Source of the DNA: Gracilimonas sp.
GTDB taxonomy: Bacteria > Bacteroidota > Rhodothermia > Balneolales > Balneolaceae
DNA length: 64,000 bases
Direction: 5' to 3'
NCBI GenBank assembly: GCA_022450045.1
Contig: JAKURD010000001.1
Coordinates: 310,001-374,000, forward strand
The translations under genes and the position numbers were made by a program. A model generated the notes under the pieces. The model was not told the origin of the DNA. It saw only the letters and a program-made list of their open reading frames with translations, and searched no databases. Shown in pieces: positions 1 to 8,213 of the stretch. Every line of letters begins with the position of its first letter. Position 1 is the stretch's first letter.

Positions 1-519
1 AAGAATACTTTCAGGGTGGAATTGGATCCCCTGAATAGGAAATTCTTTGTGGCGGATTCCCTGTATCACATCGTCATCAGAATAAGCTGTTATTTCAAGT
101 ACTTTAGGAATGGTATCAGGATCTAAGATCAGGGAGTGATAACGCGTTGCAATGAAACTTTTTTCGACATCATTAAATATAAATTCTCCATTATGTGATA
201 CTCTTGAAACTTTGCCGTGCATCAGTTTAGGAGCATGTATAACTTTCGCACCAAAGACCTCACCTATGGCCTGATGTCCTAAGCATACTCCCAATATCGG
301 TATCTGTTTTCCAAGTTCCCGGATGATCTCTTCGGTTATTCCGGCCTCATGAGGCCGGCCCGGTCCGGGTGAGATCAATATTTTAGCTGGCTTCAATTCA
401 CGAATCTCATCCAACGTCATTGCATCATTGCGGATCACTTTATAATCATCCGTTTCTGCTGCAACCAGATGGACGAGGTTGTAGGTGAATGAGTCGTAGT
501 TATCGATTATTAGTATCAA
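1..519 (-). CDS. trpG: Anthranilate synthase component II (glutamine amidotransferase), partial at window edge
   Basis: Class I glutamine amidotransferase subunit that supplies ammonia to TrpE for anthranilate synthesis. The reading frame is open from a TTG codon at 519-517 to the window edge and begins like the family, with IIDNYDSFTYNL right after the start. It then shows SPGPGRP, the nucleophile motif GVCLGHQA, and, at the cut end, FHPES, which carries the catalytic His and Glu. Only the last few residues lie outside the window. No in-frame ATG matches the family start, so a TTG start is the best reading. It lies downstream of trpE and trpS in the same direction, which favours TrpG over the folate paralogue PabA. 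It follows trpS after about 90 bp. Confidence 0.9.
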   Translation of the reverse strand, partial: MILIIDNYDSFTYNLVHLVAAETDDYKVIRNDAMTLDEIRELKPAKILISPGPGRPHEAGITEEIIRELGKQIPILGVCLGHQAIGEVFGAKVIHAPKLMHGKVSRVSHNGEFIFNDVEKSFIATRYHSLILDPDTIPKVLEITAYSDDDVIQGIRHKEFPIQGIQFHPESIL

Positions 520-609
520 TTTGTTAATGGTAAATTGGTTATTTGTGTAATGGTTATTGGTTATTTTTTCTTGGAAAATCGTCACTATTTACGATTAACT
601 AATAACCAA

Positions 610-1596
610 CTAAAAGTGGCGCACGATTCCGGTTACTTCCCTAATGGGTTCCATCACTTCTTCAGCGCGCATGTGGGCTTTTTTACCGCCTTCACGAAGC
701 ACATCTTGTACATAATCAAGATCTTTAGCCAACTCATGTCTTCGTTCGCGGGCCTCACCAAAGTAATCTTCTATCATGCCTAAGAGTTCCTTTTTGGCAT
801 GGCCGTAACCGTATCCTCCCGCGCGATATTTTTCGGAGATCTCATCCAGCTTTTTCTTATCGGCAAACAGTTTGATGAGGGCAAAAACATTATCTGTGGA
901 TGGATCTTTAGGATCTTCAAGGGCAGTAGAATCGGTTTCAATAGACATCACCCGCTTTTTTAAAGCCTTTCCTTCCGCAAAAATGTTGATTGTATTGTCA
1001 TAGCTCTTGCTCATTTTTCGCCCGTCGATACCCGGTACTACTGCCACCGATTCTACAATGTGTTCTTCAGGAAGTTTAAGATATTCACCTTCATAAGTAT
1101 GATTGAATTTACCGGCAAGGTCTCGGCAAATCTCTATATTTTGTTTCTGATCCTGCCCCACAGGTACCACATCCGAGTGATAAATCAAGATGTCGGCAGC
1201 CTGTAGAATAGGATAGGTAAAAAGCCCGATATTAGGATTCATACCCTGAGCAACTTTATCTTTGTAGGAAACACCCTTCTCCATCAGGCTGACCGGAGTA
1301 AGCGTTCCCAGTATCCATGCAAGTTCCGTAACCTGTGGTACATCACTCTGAGCAAAAAAAGTACACTTCTCAGGATCTAATCCCAATGCCAGGTAATCCA
1401 GTGCGATGTCCCAGGTATTCTGGCGTACCTCTTCCCCATTATTTACAGATGTAAGTGAATGATAGTTGGCGATAAAGTAGAAGGCATCCCCTTTCTCTTG
1501 AATAGCTATATGTTGACGAATTGCGCCGAAGTAATTACCTATATGAAGTTTTCCAGATGGGGTAATACCGGATAAAATGGTCTTTTTTTTACTCAT
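610..1596 (-). CDS. trpS: Tryptophanyl-tRNA synthetase
   Basis: Class Ic aminoacyl-tRNA synthetase that charges tRNA-Trp in the cytoplasm. It has the HIGH-type signature as HIGN at residues 18-21, after SGITPSGKL, and the KMSKS loop near residue 194 (GRKMSKSYDN). The length of 328 aa is normal for bacterial TrpRS. It sits between trpE (about 100 bp upstream) and trpG (about 90 bp downstream), all leftward, so it is probably cotranscribed with tryptophan biosynthesis. It would then fall under the attenuator upstream of trpE, linking Trp-tRNA charging to Trp supply (inference). Confidence 0.95.
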   Translation of the reverse strand: MSKKKTILSGITPSGKLHIGNYFGAIRQHIAIQEKGDAFYFIANYHSLTSVNNGEEVRQNTWDIALDYLALGLDPEKCTFFAQSDVPQVTELAWILGTLTPVSLMEKGVSYKDKVAQGMNPNIGLFTYPILQAADILIYHSDVVPVGQDQKQNIEICRDLAGKFNHTYEGEYLKLPEEHIVESVAVVPGIDGRKMSKSYDNTINIFAEGKALKKRVMSIETDSTALEDPKDPSTDNVFALIKLFADKKKLDEISEKYRAGGYGYGHAKKELLGMIEDYFGEARERRHELAKDLDYVQDVLREGGKKAHMRAEEVMEPIREVTGIVRHF

Positions 1597-1697
1597 TGAT
1601 CTTATTTATGATATAATGTGTGTTAAAATTCTTAAGTAACCTTGAAGTTTCTATAGAACTACTCATTGTACCTCTGTGTGTCTTCCGTGGTTAATAA

Positions 1698-3158
1698 TCA
1701 CTGAATATCTAAAGCTACGCTGAGCGCCTGAATAAGAGCTCCTGCCTTGTTTTGGGTTTCTTCGAATTCCTTAGCGGGATCACTGTCGGCCACAATTCCG
1801 GCTCCGGCTTGAATATACGCTTTGTTTCCGGTCACAACCATGGTGCGAATGGCAATACAGGTATCCATATTTCCGGAGAAATCGAAATACCCCACCGCAC
1901 CGGCATAGATTCCGCGTTTGGTACGTTCCAGTTCATCAATGATCTCCATTGCACGGATCTTAGGGGCACCGCTTACCGTGCCCGCCGGGAAACATTGCAT
2001 TAATGCATCCACTGAGGTTTGATCATCCTGCAATTCACCAACCACATCACTTACAATATGCATGACGTGAGAATAGCGTTCGATCACCTGGTTGCGCTCC
2101 ATTTTAACCGTACCGGGTTTGCAAACCCTGGAGAGATCATTCCGCCCCAGATCCACCAGCATAATATGTTCCGCCACTTCCTTAGGATCACTTTTAAGAT
2201 CTTTTTCCAATGCCAGGTCTTCTTCATGGGTTTTTCCCCTCGGACGAGTCCCTGCTATCGGAAGAACTCTCGTCTTACCTTCCTGTACACGGACCAAAAC
2301 TTCAGGTGATGAGCCCACCAATTGAAAATCTTTGAAATCCAGATAGAATAAATATGGAGAGGGATTCACCATTCTGAGAGCCCGGTACAACATAAACGGA
2401 TCTCCACTCATATCAGCTTCAAATCGTTGAGAAAGGACCACCTGGAAAATATCGCCTTCGTAGATATACTCTTTAGCCTTCTCTACGACCCGTTCAAAAT
2501 ATTCCTGTTCCATATTACTGGAGAGTGATTCCGTGTCAATGCTGAACGGACGGTTTTGGTAGTTCGAGCTCAGTGCAGCTTCCTCCATTTCATCCAGGCT
2601 TCGCTGTGCTTTTTGATAAGCAATATCCAGATCTGATTCCTGATCTGTAAATATCGTTTTAATCAATACCACCTGATGTTTTACATGATCAAAGGCAAAG
2701 ATCTCATCATAAAAAGCCCAAATAGCTTCAGGCAGATTCAGATCATCTTCCGGGATATTCGGCAGATCTTCCACTTGACGAAAAGTATCATAGGCAGAAA
2801 ACCCGACCGCACCGCCTTTCAATCTCGGAAGTTCGGGAAGCGGTGGTTCGGAATAAGCAGTGGTGAGTTCCTTGAGCTTATCGAAGTACGTTGATGATAC
2901 ATCCTCTAAACCATCTTTAGTCTCCATCGCGGTTTCTTCACCATCAAATATCAGTTTTTGATAAGGATTTCGGCCAATAAAAGAATAGCGGGCCAGCTGC
3001 TCTCCCCCCTCCACCGATTCAAGCAAGAATGGAAATTCTGCACCTTCCCTGATATTCATAAACAGAGAAACAGGAGTCAGTACGTCCGCCAATAATCTCC
3101 GATAAACGGGGATAGCCGTGTAATCTTTACTAAGTTCTAAAAACTTTTCTTTATTCAT
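1698..3158 (-). CDS. trpE: Anthranilate synthase component I
   Basis: Chorismate-using subunit that, with TrpG, makes anthranilate, the first committed step to tryptophan. The N-terminal feedback motif LLES is at about residues 45-48, followed by ARYSFIG. The chorismate-binding C-terminal half contains IAGTRPRG, LVDLGRND, FPAGTVSGAPK and AGAGIVADS. The length of 486 aa is normal. The chosen start is the ATG at 3158; a GTG four codons upstream (3170) is also open. It is the first structural gene of the leftward trp operon. Its 5' leader holds an attenuator (3232-3262) and a Trp-rich leader peptide. PabB is the alternative but is unlikely beside trpG/trpS with a Trp leader. Confidence 0.95.
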   Translation of the reverse strand: MNKEKFLELSKDYTAIPVYRRLLADVLTPVSLFMNIREGAEFPFLLESVEGGEQLARYSFIGRNPYQKLIFDGEETAMETKDGLEDVSSTYFDKLKELTTAYSEPPLPELPRLKGGAVGFSAYDTFRQVEDLPNIPEDDLNLPEAIWAFYDEIFAFDHVKHQVVLIKTIFTDQESDLDIAYQKAQRSLDEMEEAALSSNYQNRPFSIDTESLSSNMEQEYFERVVEKAKEYIYEGDIFQVVLSQRFEADMSGDPFMLYRALRMVNPSPYLFYLDFKDFQLVGSSPEVLVRVQEGKTRVLPIAGTRPRGKTHEEDLALEKDLKSDPKEVAEHIMLVDLGRNDLSRVCKPGTVKMERNQVIERYSHVMHIVSDVVGELQDDQTSVDALMQCFPAGTVSGAPKIRAMEIIDELERTKRGIYAGAVGYFDFSGNMDTCIAIRTMVVTGNKAYIQAGAGIVADSDPAKEFEETQNKAGALIQALSVALDIQ

Positions 3159-3231
3159 TTGAATCGTCACTAAAACACGAAAGCACTAAATTTTTGTTTT
3201 TAGTGATTTCGTGGCAGTTTATCTAAACAAA

Positions 3232-3262
3232 AAAACCCACTATTCTGGGAACAGTGGGTTTT
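3232..3262 (-). terminator. trp operon attenuator (intrinsic terminator between leader peptide and trpE)
   Basis: On the minus strand there is a 10-bp perfect stem (AAAACCCACT / AGTGGGTTTT, arms 3253-3262 and 3232-3241) with an 11-nt loop, running straight into a U tract. It lies between the Trp leader peptide and trpE. Its 5' arm plus one base (CCCACTG, 3252-3258) is perfectly complementary to CAGTGGG at 3300-3306 inside the leader-peptide reading frame, giving an alternative antiterminator of 7 bp. This is the arrangement of ribosome-mediated attenuation in other bacterial trp operons. Confidence 0.85.
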
Positions 3263-3287
3263 TAAAAAATTCTTTTCAATCGCTCAA

Positions 3288-3362
3288 TTACATACGATGC
3301 CCACTGCTATTTATAGCAACCGGCCACCACCAGGAATTCATATGAGCGTATTTGTTTTTCAT
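3288..3362 (-). CDS. trpL: trp operon leader peptide with three consecutive Trp codons
   Basis: Short frame whose core reads MNSWWWPVAINSSGHRM from an ATG at 3341, ending in TAA at 3288-3290. A further in-frame ATG at 3362 would add seven residues, with Lys near the start. The three TGG codons are at 3324-3332. A hairpin TGCTAT/ATAGCA follows them directly, and the CAGTGGG antiterminator segment follows that. A ribosome stalled at the Trp codons would free this segment to pair with the terminator arm. A ribosome reaching the stop codon would cover it and allow termination. No Shine-Dalgarno sequence is visible, as for most genes here. Confidence 0.85.
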   Translation of the reverse strand: MKNKYAHMNSWWWPVAINSSGHRM

Positions 3363-3371
3363 TACGCGTCG

Positions 3372-3400
3372 AATATACAGTCATCAATACGCACATGCAA
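3372..3400 (-). promoter_or_regulatory. Predicted promoter of the trp operon
   Basis: On the minus strand TTGCAT (3395-3400) and TATATT (3372-3377) are separated by exactly 17 bp, resembling a sigma-70 promoter. The start of transcription would fall near 3365, a few bases before the first candidate leader ATG (3362) and about 24 before the second (3341). Main-sigma promoters of Bacteroidota often differ from this consensus, so the call is moderate. Confidence 0.45.
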
Positions 3401-3428
3401 TAAGGATGCCACAATTATTACTTTATAA

Positions 3429-3698
3429 TCAATAGCGTCCTAAACGTTGAAATACATTTTGGCAAAACGATCCTTCAAAAGGATTCTTGCAGATTTCCGC
3501 TGAATAGCGATGTGTTTTGATAAAAGATCATCTGCGCTCCGAGCGCAGCGATTCCCACGAAGTGAAACTCAGCGGGTTAATCGGCGAGCCTCTGCGAGAA
3601 AAAAAGGGGGATTGATTTTAAACATGTCAACTAATCCGTCTTTATGTTCGAAAACACAGAGTTTTATTCAATTTTAAAAACGTTTAGGACGCTATTGA
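3429..3698. repeat. MITE-like element, copy 1, with 20-bp terminal inverted repeats
   Basis: 270-bp non-coding element bounded by perfect inverted repeats TCAATAGCGTCCTAAACGTT at 3429-3448 and its complement ending at 3698. It is flanked by a 7-bp direct repeat TTTATAA (3422-3428 and 3699-3705), consistent with a target-site duplication. Inside is a palindrome CTGCGCT/AGCGCAG. A second copy, about 287 bp and highly similar, lies at 43605-43892. It contains no coding frame, so movement would need a transposase supplied elsewhere. It fills most of the 500-bp gap between the trp promoter and the gene at 3771. Confidence 0.85.
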
Positions 3699-3770
3699 TT
3701 TATAATTACGGATTGGATTTAAGAATTCCGAATTCGTACCATTACTTTCATAATCAATGAAGCTATTGTC

Positions 3771-3863
3771 TTGAAAAAAATATTTATCTCCCTTTCCATT
3801 TTAAGTTTGGGTTTTATCATATTCGGTTGTGATGAAACCTCTACCTTCAGCATAATCGAATAG
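3771..3863 (+). CDS. Tiny putative lipoprotein upstream of the propeller gene
   Basis: A 30-aa frame from a TTG start, MKKIFISLSI... , with a basic N-terminus, a hydrophobic stretch and a lipobox ending FGC, then only about ten more residues before TAG. The stop codon directly abuts the ATG of the next gene (3864), so the two would be translationally coupled. It may be a real small lipoprotein or the remnant 5' end of a longer one. No homologue was recognised. Confidence 0.45.
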   Translation: MKKIFISLSILSLGFIIFGCDETSTFSIIE

Positions 3864-5462
3864 ATGAAGACATTGAGTATATCCATAATCCTTATTCTTT
3901 CTCCTTTTTTTGGATATGCTCAGATCATAGGACCTGAAGATCCTGATATTGATACATTCAATACCATTCGTCAAAATTCGGTGAGTACCATGGCCGCATT
4001 TGGCGATACGGTTTGGATCAGTCCTGCCCTCAATAGAAATATTGGGAATGCTGTTGATTGGTTCTATCCTGAAAATGCAGTTGAGGTTACTAATGGAGAA
4101 GGCCGGGTTTTCTCGCTAAGCTTAGCTCAAGATACAGTAATAGCAGGTTTAGGATTTTCTGCTGAAAGTCCTGACGGTTTCGTTCCCTCCGGGTATGGTT
4201 TCTATACCAGTATTAACGGCGGGGAAAGCTGGAAGTTCATTGATTTTCCTCTTGATTCCGAGCCTCCCTCATCTTGCGAGCCTGCAGCAGAAACCTATGA
4301 TTCTATTTGTGATATCGAATTCCAATACGGAGATGAAACGTACACACGGATACGAACTACTGTACCCCAACAATCTCCCCCTTATTCCGTGGATTCAAAA
4401 GGAGATGTTATTTTTGCTGCTGCATGGGCTTCAGGATTGCTAAGAAGTACCGATTTCGGCGACTCCTGGGAAAAAGTAATCCTTCCTCCATCATCCGTTG
4501 ACAACTTGAACCCGGAGGAAGATTATCAATGGACATCATCATACAGCGGTGAAATCATAAACCGGTATGATCCCAGAGGGGATAATAATCTTTTGGGTTT
4601 CGGGGTTCTGATTGACTCCCAAGACCGGCTTTGGTTTGGAAGTGCCGGTGGTATCAATATTTCGGAAAATGCACTTACTGCTCCAACTGATAACATTTCC
4701 TGGAAACATATAAGCTTTAATAATACATCAGACGGGCTGTTGGGTGATTGGATCATCACTATAAAAGAAGACCCTCAAACGAACCGGATTTGGCTTACGA
4801 ACTGGATCGCTGATCAGCCGCAACAACAAGGGTTGGTATATACCGATGATGTCGGAGAAAGCTTTACTCAGGTTTTAAAAGGGGAACGCATAAATGACAT
4901 AGGATTTAAGGACGGCTATATTTTCGCAGCCGGAGACAACGGTCTGTTTATCTCTGAAGACGGGGGCAAGAGCTGGATCAAGTCACCGCAGATCAAAAGC
5001 CCAAATACATTTATAAAGCCTTCAGCCCAATATTTTACAGTTGCCTCAACTACGGAAAGAGTTTGGATCGGAACCGATGATGGAATTGCTTCAACCAATG
5101 ATTATGGCTTTTCCTGGGAAATAACCCGGGTGGACTTCCCTCTTTCAGGTGGAAACAGATACGCCCCTGCTGCACGGGAGGTAAGCACCTATGCTTATCC
5201 TAATCCTTTTTCCCCAACGGTGCATGAAGTGATTCGCATTAAGTTTGAAGTTAAACAACAAGGTAATGTAAGAATTCGAATCTTTGATTTCGGAATGAAC
5301 CTGGTAAGAGAAGTTGAAAATGGAAGTTTTGGTCCCGGTACATACGAAGCAGTATGGGATGGTGTTGACGGTAAAGGACGAAAAGTCGCAAATGCCCCAT
5401 ATCTTTATATCATTGAAACCAAAGGCAGAGAGATTAACGGCAAAATTTTAGTCGCAGATTGA
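3864..5462 (+). CDS. Secreted Asp-box beta-propeller protein with FlgD-like / type IX sorting-type C-terminal domain
   Basis: 532 aa with a cleavable signal peptide (residues 1-19, ending GYAQ). At least five Asp-box motifs of the S/T-x-D-x-G-x-S/T-W type follow (NGGESW, DFGDSW, DVGESF, DGGKSW, DYGFSW), marking a sialidase/photosystem-stability-factor-like propeller. The last 90 residues begin YPNPFSP and include WDG, GRKVANAPYLY and a final GKILVAD. This matches the FlgD Ig-like fold used as a C-terminal secretion domain in type IX substrates. It starts right after the small lipoprotein gene, and its stop overlaps the start of the next gene (TGATG). A surface or secreted role with the two following barrels is inferred; the substrate is unknown. 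Confidence 0.75.
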   Translation: MKTLSISIILILSPFFGYAQIIGPEDPDIDTFNTIRQNSVSTMAAFGDTVWISPALNRNIGNAVDWFYPENAVEVTNGEGRVFSLSLAQDTVIAGLGFSAESPDGFVPSGYGFYTSINGGESWKFIDFPLDSEPPSSCEPAAETYDSICDIEFQYGDETYTRIRTTVPQQSPPYSVDSKGDVIFAAAWASGLLRSTDFGDSWEKVILPPSSVDNLNPEEDYQWTSSYSGEIINRYDPRGDNNLLGFGVLIDSQDRLWFGSAGGINISENALTAPTDNISWKHISFNNTSDGLLGDWIITIKEDPQTNRIWLTNWIADQPQQQGLVYTDDVGESFTQVLKGERINDIGFKDGYIFAAGDNGLFISEDGGKSWIKSPQIKSPNTFIKPSAQYFTVASTTERVWIGTDDGIASTNDYGFSWEITRVDFPLSGGNRYAPAAREVSTYAYPNPFSPTVHEVIRIKFEVKQQGNVRIRIFDFGMNLVREVENGSFGPGTYEAVWDGVDGKGRKVANAPYLYIIETKGREINGKILVAD

Positions 5463-6517
5463 TGGGGTCCGTATTGCCATATAAAAGAATAGCTTTTGGG
5501 CTTATCGCAGTTTTGGCAACATGTTTTATGGCACCGGAACTACATGCTCAAAACGGTGGATTTGCAGGTGCTTCTACTCGACTTGGTTACAGTGCAAGAG
5601 GCATGGCTATGGGCAATGCCATGTCTGCAGTAACGTCAGAGGGCGCTTTTCCTTATTACAATCCTGCACAATCAGCCTTGCTATTAGAAAGTAAACAAAC
5701 AGATCTGACCGTTGGTGCTTTAAAATATGATCGGGTATTTCAAAGCACTGGAATGCAGTTTCAGCTTCCCCCTTCCGCAGGCTTAGCCCTGAATATAATT
5801 CGAACCGGTATGAATGATATAGATGCCAGAACTTCAAGTGGTTATCCACTGGATCGATTTGATGCCTCAGAACATCAGCTATCCGGAAATTTTGGGCTTC
5901 GGTTATCCGAGAAATTTTATGGCGGTATCGGTTTAAAATTCAGTATTGCCAATTACCACCCTCAACTTGATAATTCAACCAGCTTTGGCATTGATATTGG
6001 GTTTCTTTATCAAACTGATGCTAATATCAACCTTTCATTAGCCTTAAAAGATCTATTTGCCAACTATTCCTGGAATGCGCAAAACCTGTACAATTTAAGT
6101 CAGGCCCGGGATGTCGTCAATCAGTTTCCCACCCGTATTACTACTGGAATTGCTTATCAGGCACGAGACGTTACTTTTTCTGCTGATGCAGAGTTGCAGG
6201 TATATAATTCAGAAATACAGCGATCCGAAGTAATCGTGTTGAACGGAAATCCCGTTTATACAACCACCACTGAGGAAATACAAACTAGTACCTTTCAATT
6301 CAGGCTGGGAGGTTCCTGGCAAGCTCATGAACGGTTCACACTCAGGGGCGGATGGCAGCTCCCTGATGCCGGACAGGTTGAAAGCTGGGCTCTGGGTTCC
6401 GGGTTTTCCATCCATCTCCCATTTGATGTATTTTCACCCTCTGTTGATTATGCCTTTGTTATGGAGCCATACAGAATTTCGAACATGCATGTTTTTTCAT
6501 TAAGATTGAATTTATGA
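5462..6517 (+). CDS. PorV/PorQ-type outer-membrane beta-barrel protein
   Basis: About 351 aa with a signal peptide ending ELHAQ. A family-typical N-terminus follows, with SARGMAMGNAMSAV and YYNPAQSALL, as in PorV/PorQ and FadL-related barrels of the FCB group. The remainder alternates as amphipathic beta strands and ends in an aromatic/hydrophobic strand (FSLRLNL). The ATG at 5462 overlaps the TGA of the propeller gene; a TTG one codon upstream is also possible. The stop overlaps the start of the next barrel gene (6514). PorV shuttles type IX substrates at the cell surface in Bacteroidota, so the pairing with a sorting-domain propeller is suggestive (inference). Confidence 0.75.
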   Translation: MGSVLPYKRIAFGLIAVLATCFMAPELHAQNGGFAGASTRLGYSARGMAMGNAMSAVTSEGAFPYYNPAQSALLLESKQTDLTVGALKYDRVFQSTGMQFQLPPSAGLALNIIRTGMNDIDARTSSGYPLDRFDASEHQLSGNFGLRLSEKFYGGIGLKFSIANYHPQLDNSTSFGIDIGFLYQTDANINLSLALKDLFANYSWNAQNLYNLSQARDVVNQFPTRITTGIAYQARDVTFSADAELQVYNSEIQRSEVIVLNGNPVYTTTTEEIQTSTFQFRLGGSWQAHERFTLRGGWQLPDAGQVESWALGSGFSIHLPFDVFSPSVDYAFVMEPYRISNMHVFSLRLNL

Positions 6518-7455
6518 AAACAGAATATTTAACATTCGCCTTTATAGTACTTTCCATTCCTGTGTTAGCTCAAGGTTCGGGCTTCGAAATGCTTAGTATC
6601 TCACCTACACCTAATGCGCTTTCTAAAGCGGAGGCCTCTACAACCTTAGCCGACGGAGCTGCTTCTATTTATTCAAATCCTGCTTTGTTGGCCTATGCGA
6701 ACAATTCTTCCATTGACCTTGGCTATTCGTTTTGGATTGCTGACGTTGCCAATATCTTTGGCGGGGTGAATTTCCTGAGAGAGAGAAGCGCCGTGGCATT
6801 TTCTTTTTATACTTCCGGCAGCAGTGAGTATCAACAATATGATATTCCGGGTGAATCTAACGGTAGTTTTTCCATTCAATATCTATCCATAGCTGCCGCT
6901 TATGCTTACGACTTTAAGTATTTTAGTGTGGGCGCAACAGCCCAATATTTAAACGAAGAAAATTTCACATACATTGCAAACGGTTATGCCTTTAATACAG
7001 GTGTGGCTTCTCAATTTTTTAACGGCCGTCTTCGCCTTGGTACTTCCTTGACGAATATTGGGGAAATGGAGAAGCTGAATATTGAATCTACTCTTTTACC
7101 CTCCACCTTCAGAGCAGGAATTTCTGCAGACCTGATTGAATTTACGGCCCAAAAGAACAATGAACTTCCCATATTGATATCAGCTTATGCTGATTTCATT
7201 TCACCGTTGCAGGAAACTTCAGGTAAGGACTATACCGATTATAGCACTTCTGAAAACTATGTTAATTTAGGTGTAAAATTAACGATCGCTGAAGTATTGG
7301 AATTAAGCGGAGGATATAAAACACAAAATAATGTACGCCCCATAGCCTTTGGGGCCGGTTTCTCTACTAATGAGATCACGTTTAATTATGCGTTGATTCC
7401 TTTTAATACCGGTTACGGAACGGTACATTCCGTCGGAATTCAGTATAAATTTTAG
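6514..7455 (+). CDS. Second PorV/PorQ-type outer-membrane beta-barrel protein
   Basis: 313 aa with a signal peptide ending VLAQ. It then shows the same family N-terminus in weaker form: SKAEASTTLADGAASIYSNPALLAYA. Beta-barrel strands follow and the protein ends VGIQYKF with a terminal aromatic. It overlaps the preceding barrel gene by 4 bp (ATGA), so lipoprotein, propeller and two barrels form one translationally coupled unit. It is probably a paralogue of its neighbour and resembles PorQ-like proteins. Function beyond an outer-membrane location is not visible. Confidence 0.7.
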   Translation: MKTEYLTFAFIVLSIPVLAQGSGFEMLSISPTPNALSKAEASTTLADGAASIYSNPALLAYANNSSIDLGYSFWIADVANIFGGVNFLRERSAVAFSFYTSGSSEYQQYDIPGESNGSFSIQYLSIAAAYAYDFKYFSVGATAQYLNEENFTYIANGYAFNTGVASQFFNGRLRLGTSLTNIGEMEKLNIESTLLPSTFRAGISADLIEFTAQKNNELPILISAYADFISPLQETSGKDYTDYSTSENYVNLGVKLTIAEVLELSGGYKTQNNVRPIAFGAGFSTNEITFNYALIPFNTGYGTVHSVGIQYKF

Positions 7456-7526
7456 AAAGAAAATTTATGGAGGCCTTTTTTCTATCCGAGATCTATGTAT
7501 CAATCAATAAAGATACAGGTCTTATT

Positions 7527-7790
7527 TAACGTGAGTTGGATATAATTATCCTCGTTAAAACTTTTGAGGCACGGTCTGCCGGCTCTAAGCCGTCTGACCG
7601 ATTGTTTAATTCGAGAACCACATTCAGTTCTTAACCTAATCCAACACACTAGCCCAATCCGTCGATCAGATGGGTAATCCATCAGATCGAGTTCGTGATT
7701 GTTTGCACTACCCCTCGGCCTGATGGCTCCAAGTCTATCTGACCGATTGTCTGATTTGGGCACCATGTTCAGTTCGTATCTTAAAGTTCA
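7527..7790. repeat. Dispersed repeat (CGATCTGATGG family), copy 1
   Basis: Non-coding block with a left end TAACGTGAGTT and inner segments shared, in either orientation, with 31669-31840, 58983-59298 and 63431-63597. The shared core includes the hairpin CGATC-T-GATGG/CCATC-T-GATCG and phrases such as CAATCGGTCAGA and GTGTTGGATTAG. This copy carries the core in reverse orientation relative to the 63.4-kb copy. It fills much of the 750-bp gap between the barrel genes and the wecB remnant. Confidence 0.65.
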
Positions 7791-7859
7791 CATCCTGCAG
7801 AACTACACACAGGGTAAAGTTGGAAAAATGATCGTAGAAAATTGCCAAACATTGATGAA

Positions 7860-8121
7860 ATGAAGAAACTGTTGATCGCATTCGGTACACATCCGGAGAT
7901 CATGAAACCGAATTAGGATCTGTTTTCTTTAACAAGCGACTTGCTCCCTAAACTCAGTTCAGCATTGGATGAATACCAACCGGACCATGTATTGGTTCGG
8001 GGTGATACCTCCCCTTCCTTTTAACAGGCTTAGCGGCATTCTGCAAACGAATCCCCGTATCTTATGGAAGCAGGCTTAAGAGAGCTTGTAGGAACGGATA
8101 TTTCCAAGATCATAAGCAGGT
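7860..8121 (+). pseudogene. Decayed UDP-N-acetylglucosamine 2-epimerase (wecB-like) remnant
   Basis: Translation pieces are recognisable across stop codons and deletions. An N-terminal KKLLIAFGTHPE matches the family GTRPE start. DLFSLTSDLLPKLSSALDEY and QPDHVLVRGDTS match the middle, then EAGLRE, and LVGTDISKII matches the C-terminal end. Only about 260 bp remain of a gene normally near 1.1 kb, with in-frame TAG and TAA stops, so it is non-functional. It is wedged between a repeat and pssA. Downstream to 8213 nothing else was recognised. Confidence 0.8.
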
Positions 8122-8213
8122 AAAAGGCATTGTTTGGATCCGGGATAAAGCTTCGTTCTTTAAATGTATTTGGGGTGGAATATCAGCTGAGAAAATACGG
8201 AAACCCCCTAAAA

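Noticed and set aside
535..783. Forward frame of 82 codons opposite the end of trpS
   Set aside because: It overlaps the well-supported trpS and trpG genes on the other strand, shows no family features and is a reading-frame shadow.
7500..7766. 88-codon reverse frame between the barrel gene and pssA
   Set aside because: It lies entirely within a dispersed repeat that recurs without conserved reading frame.
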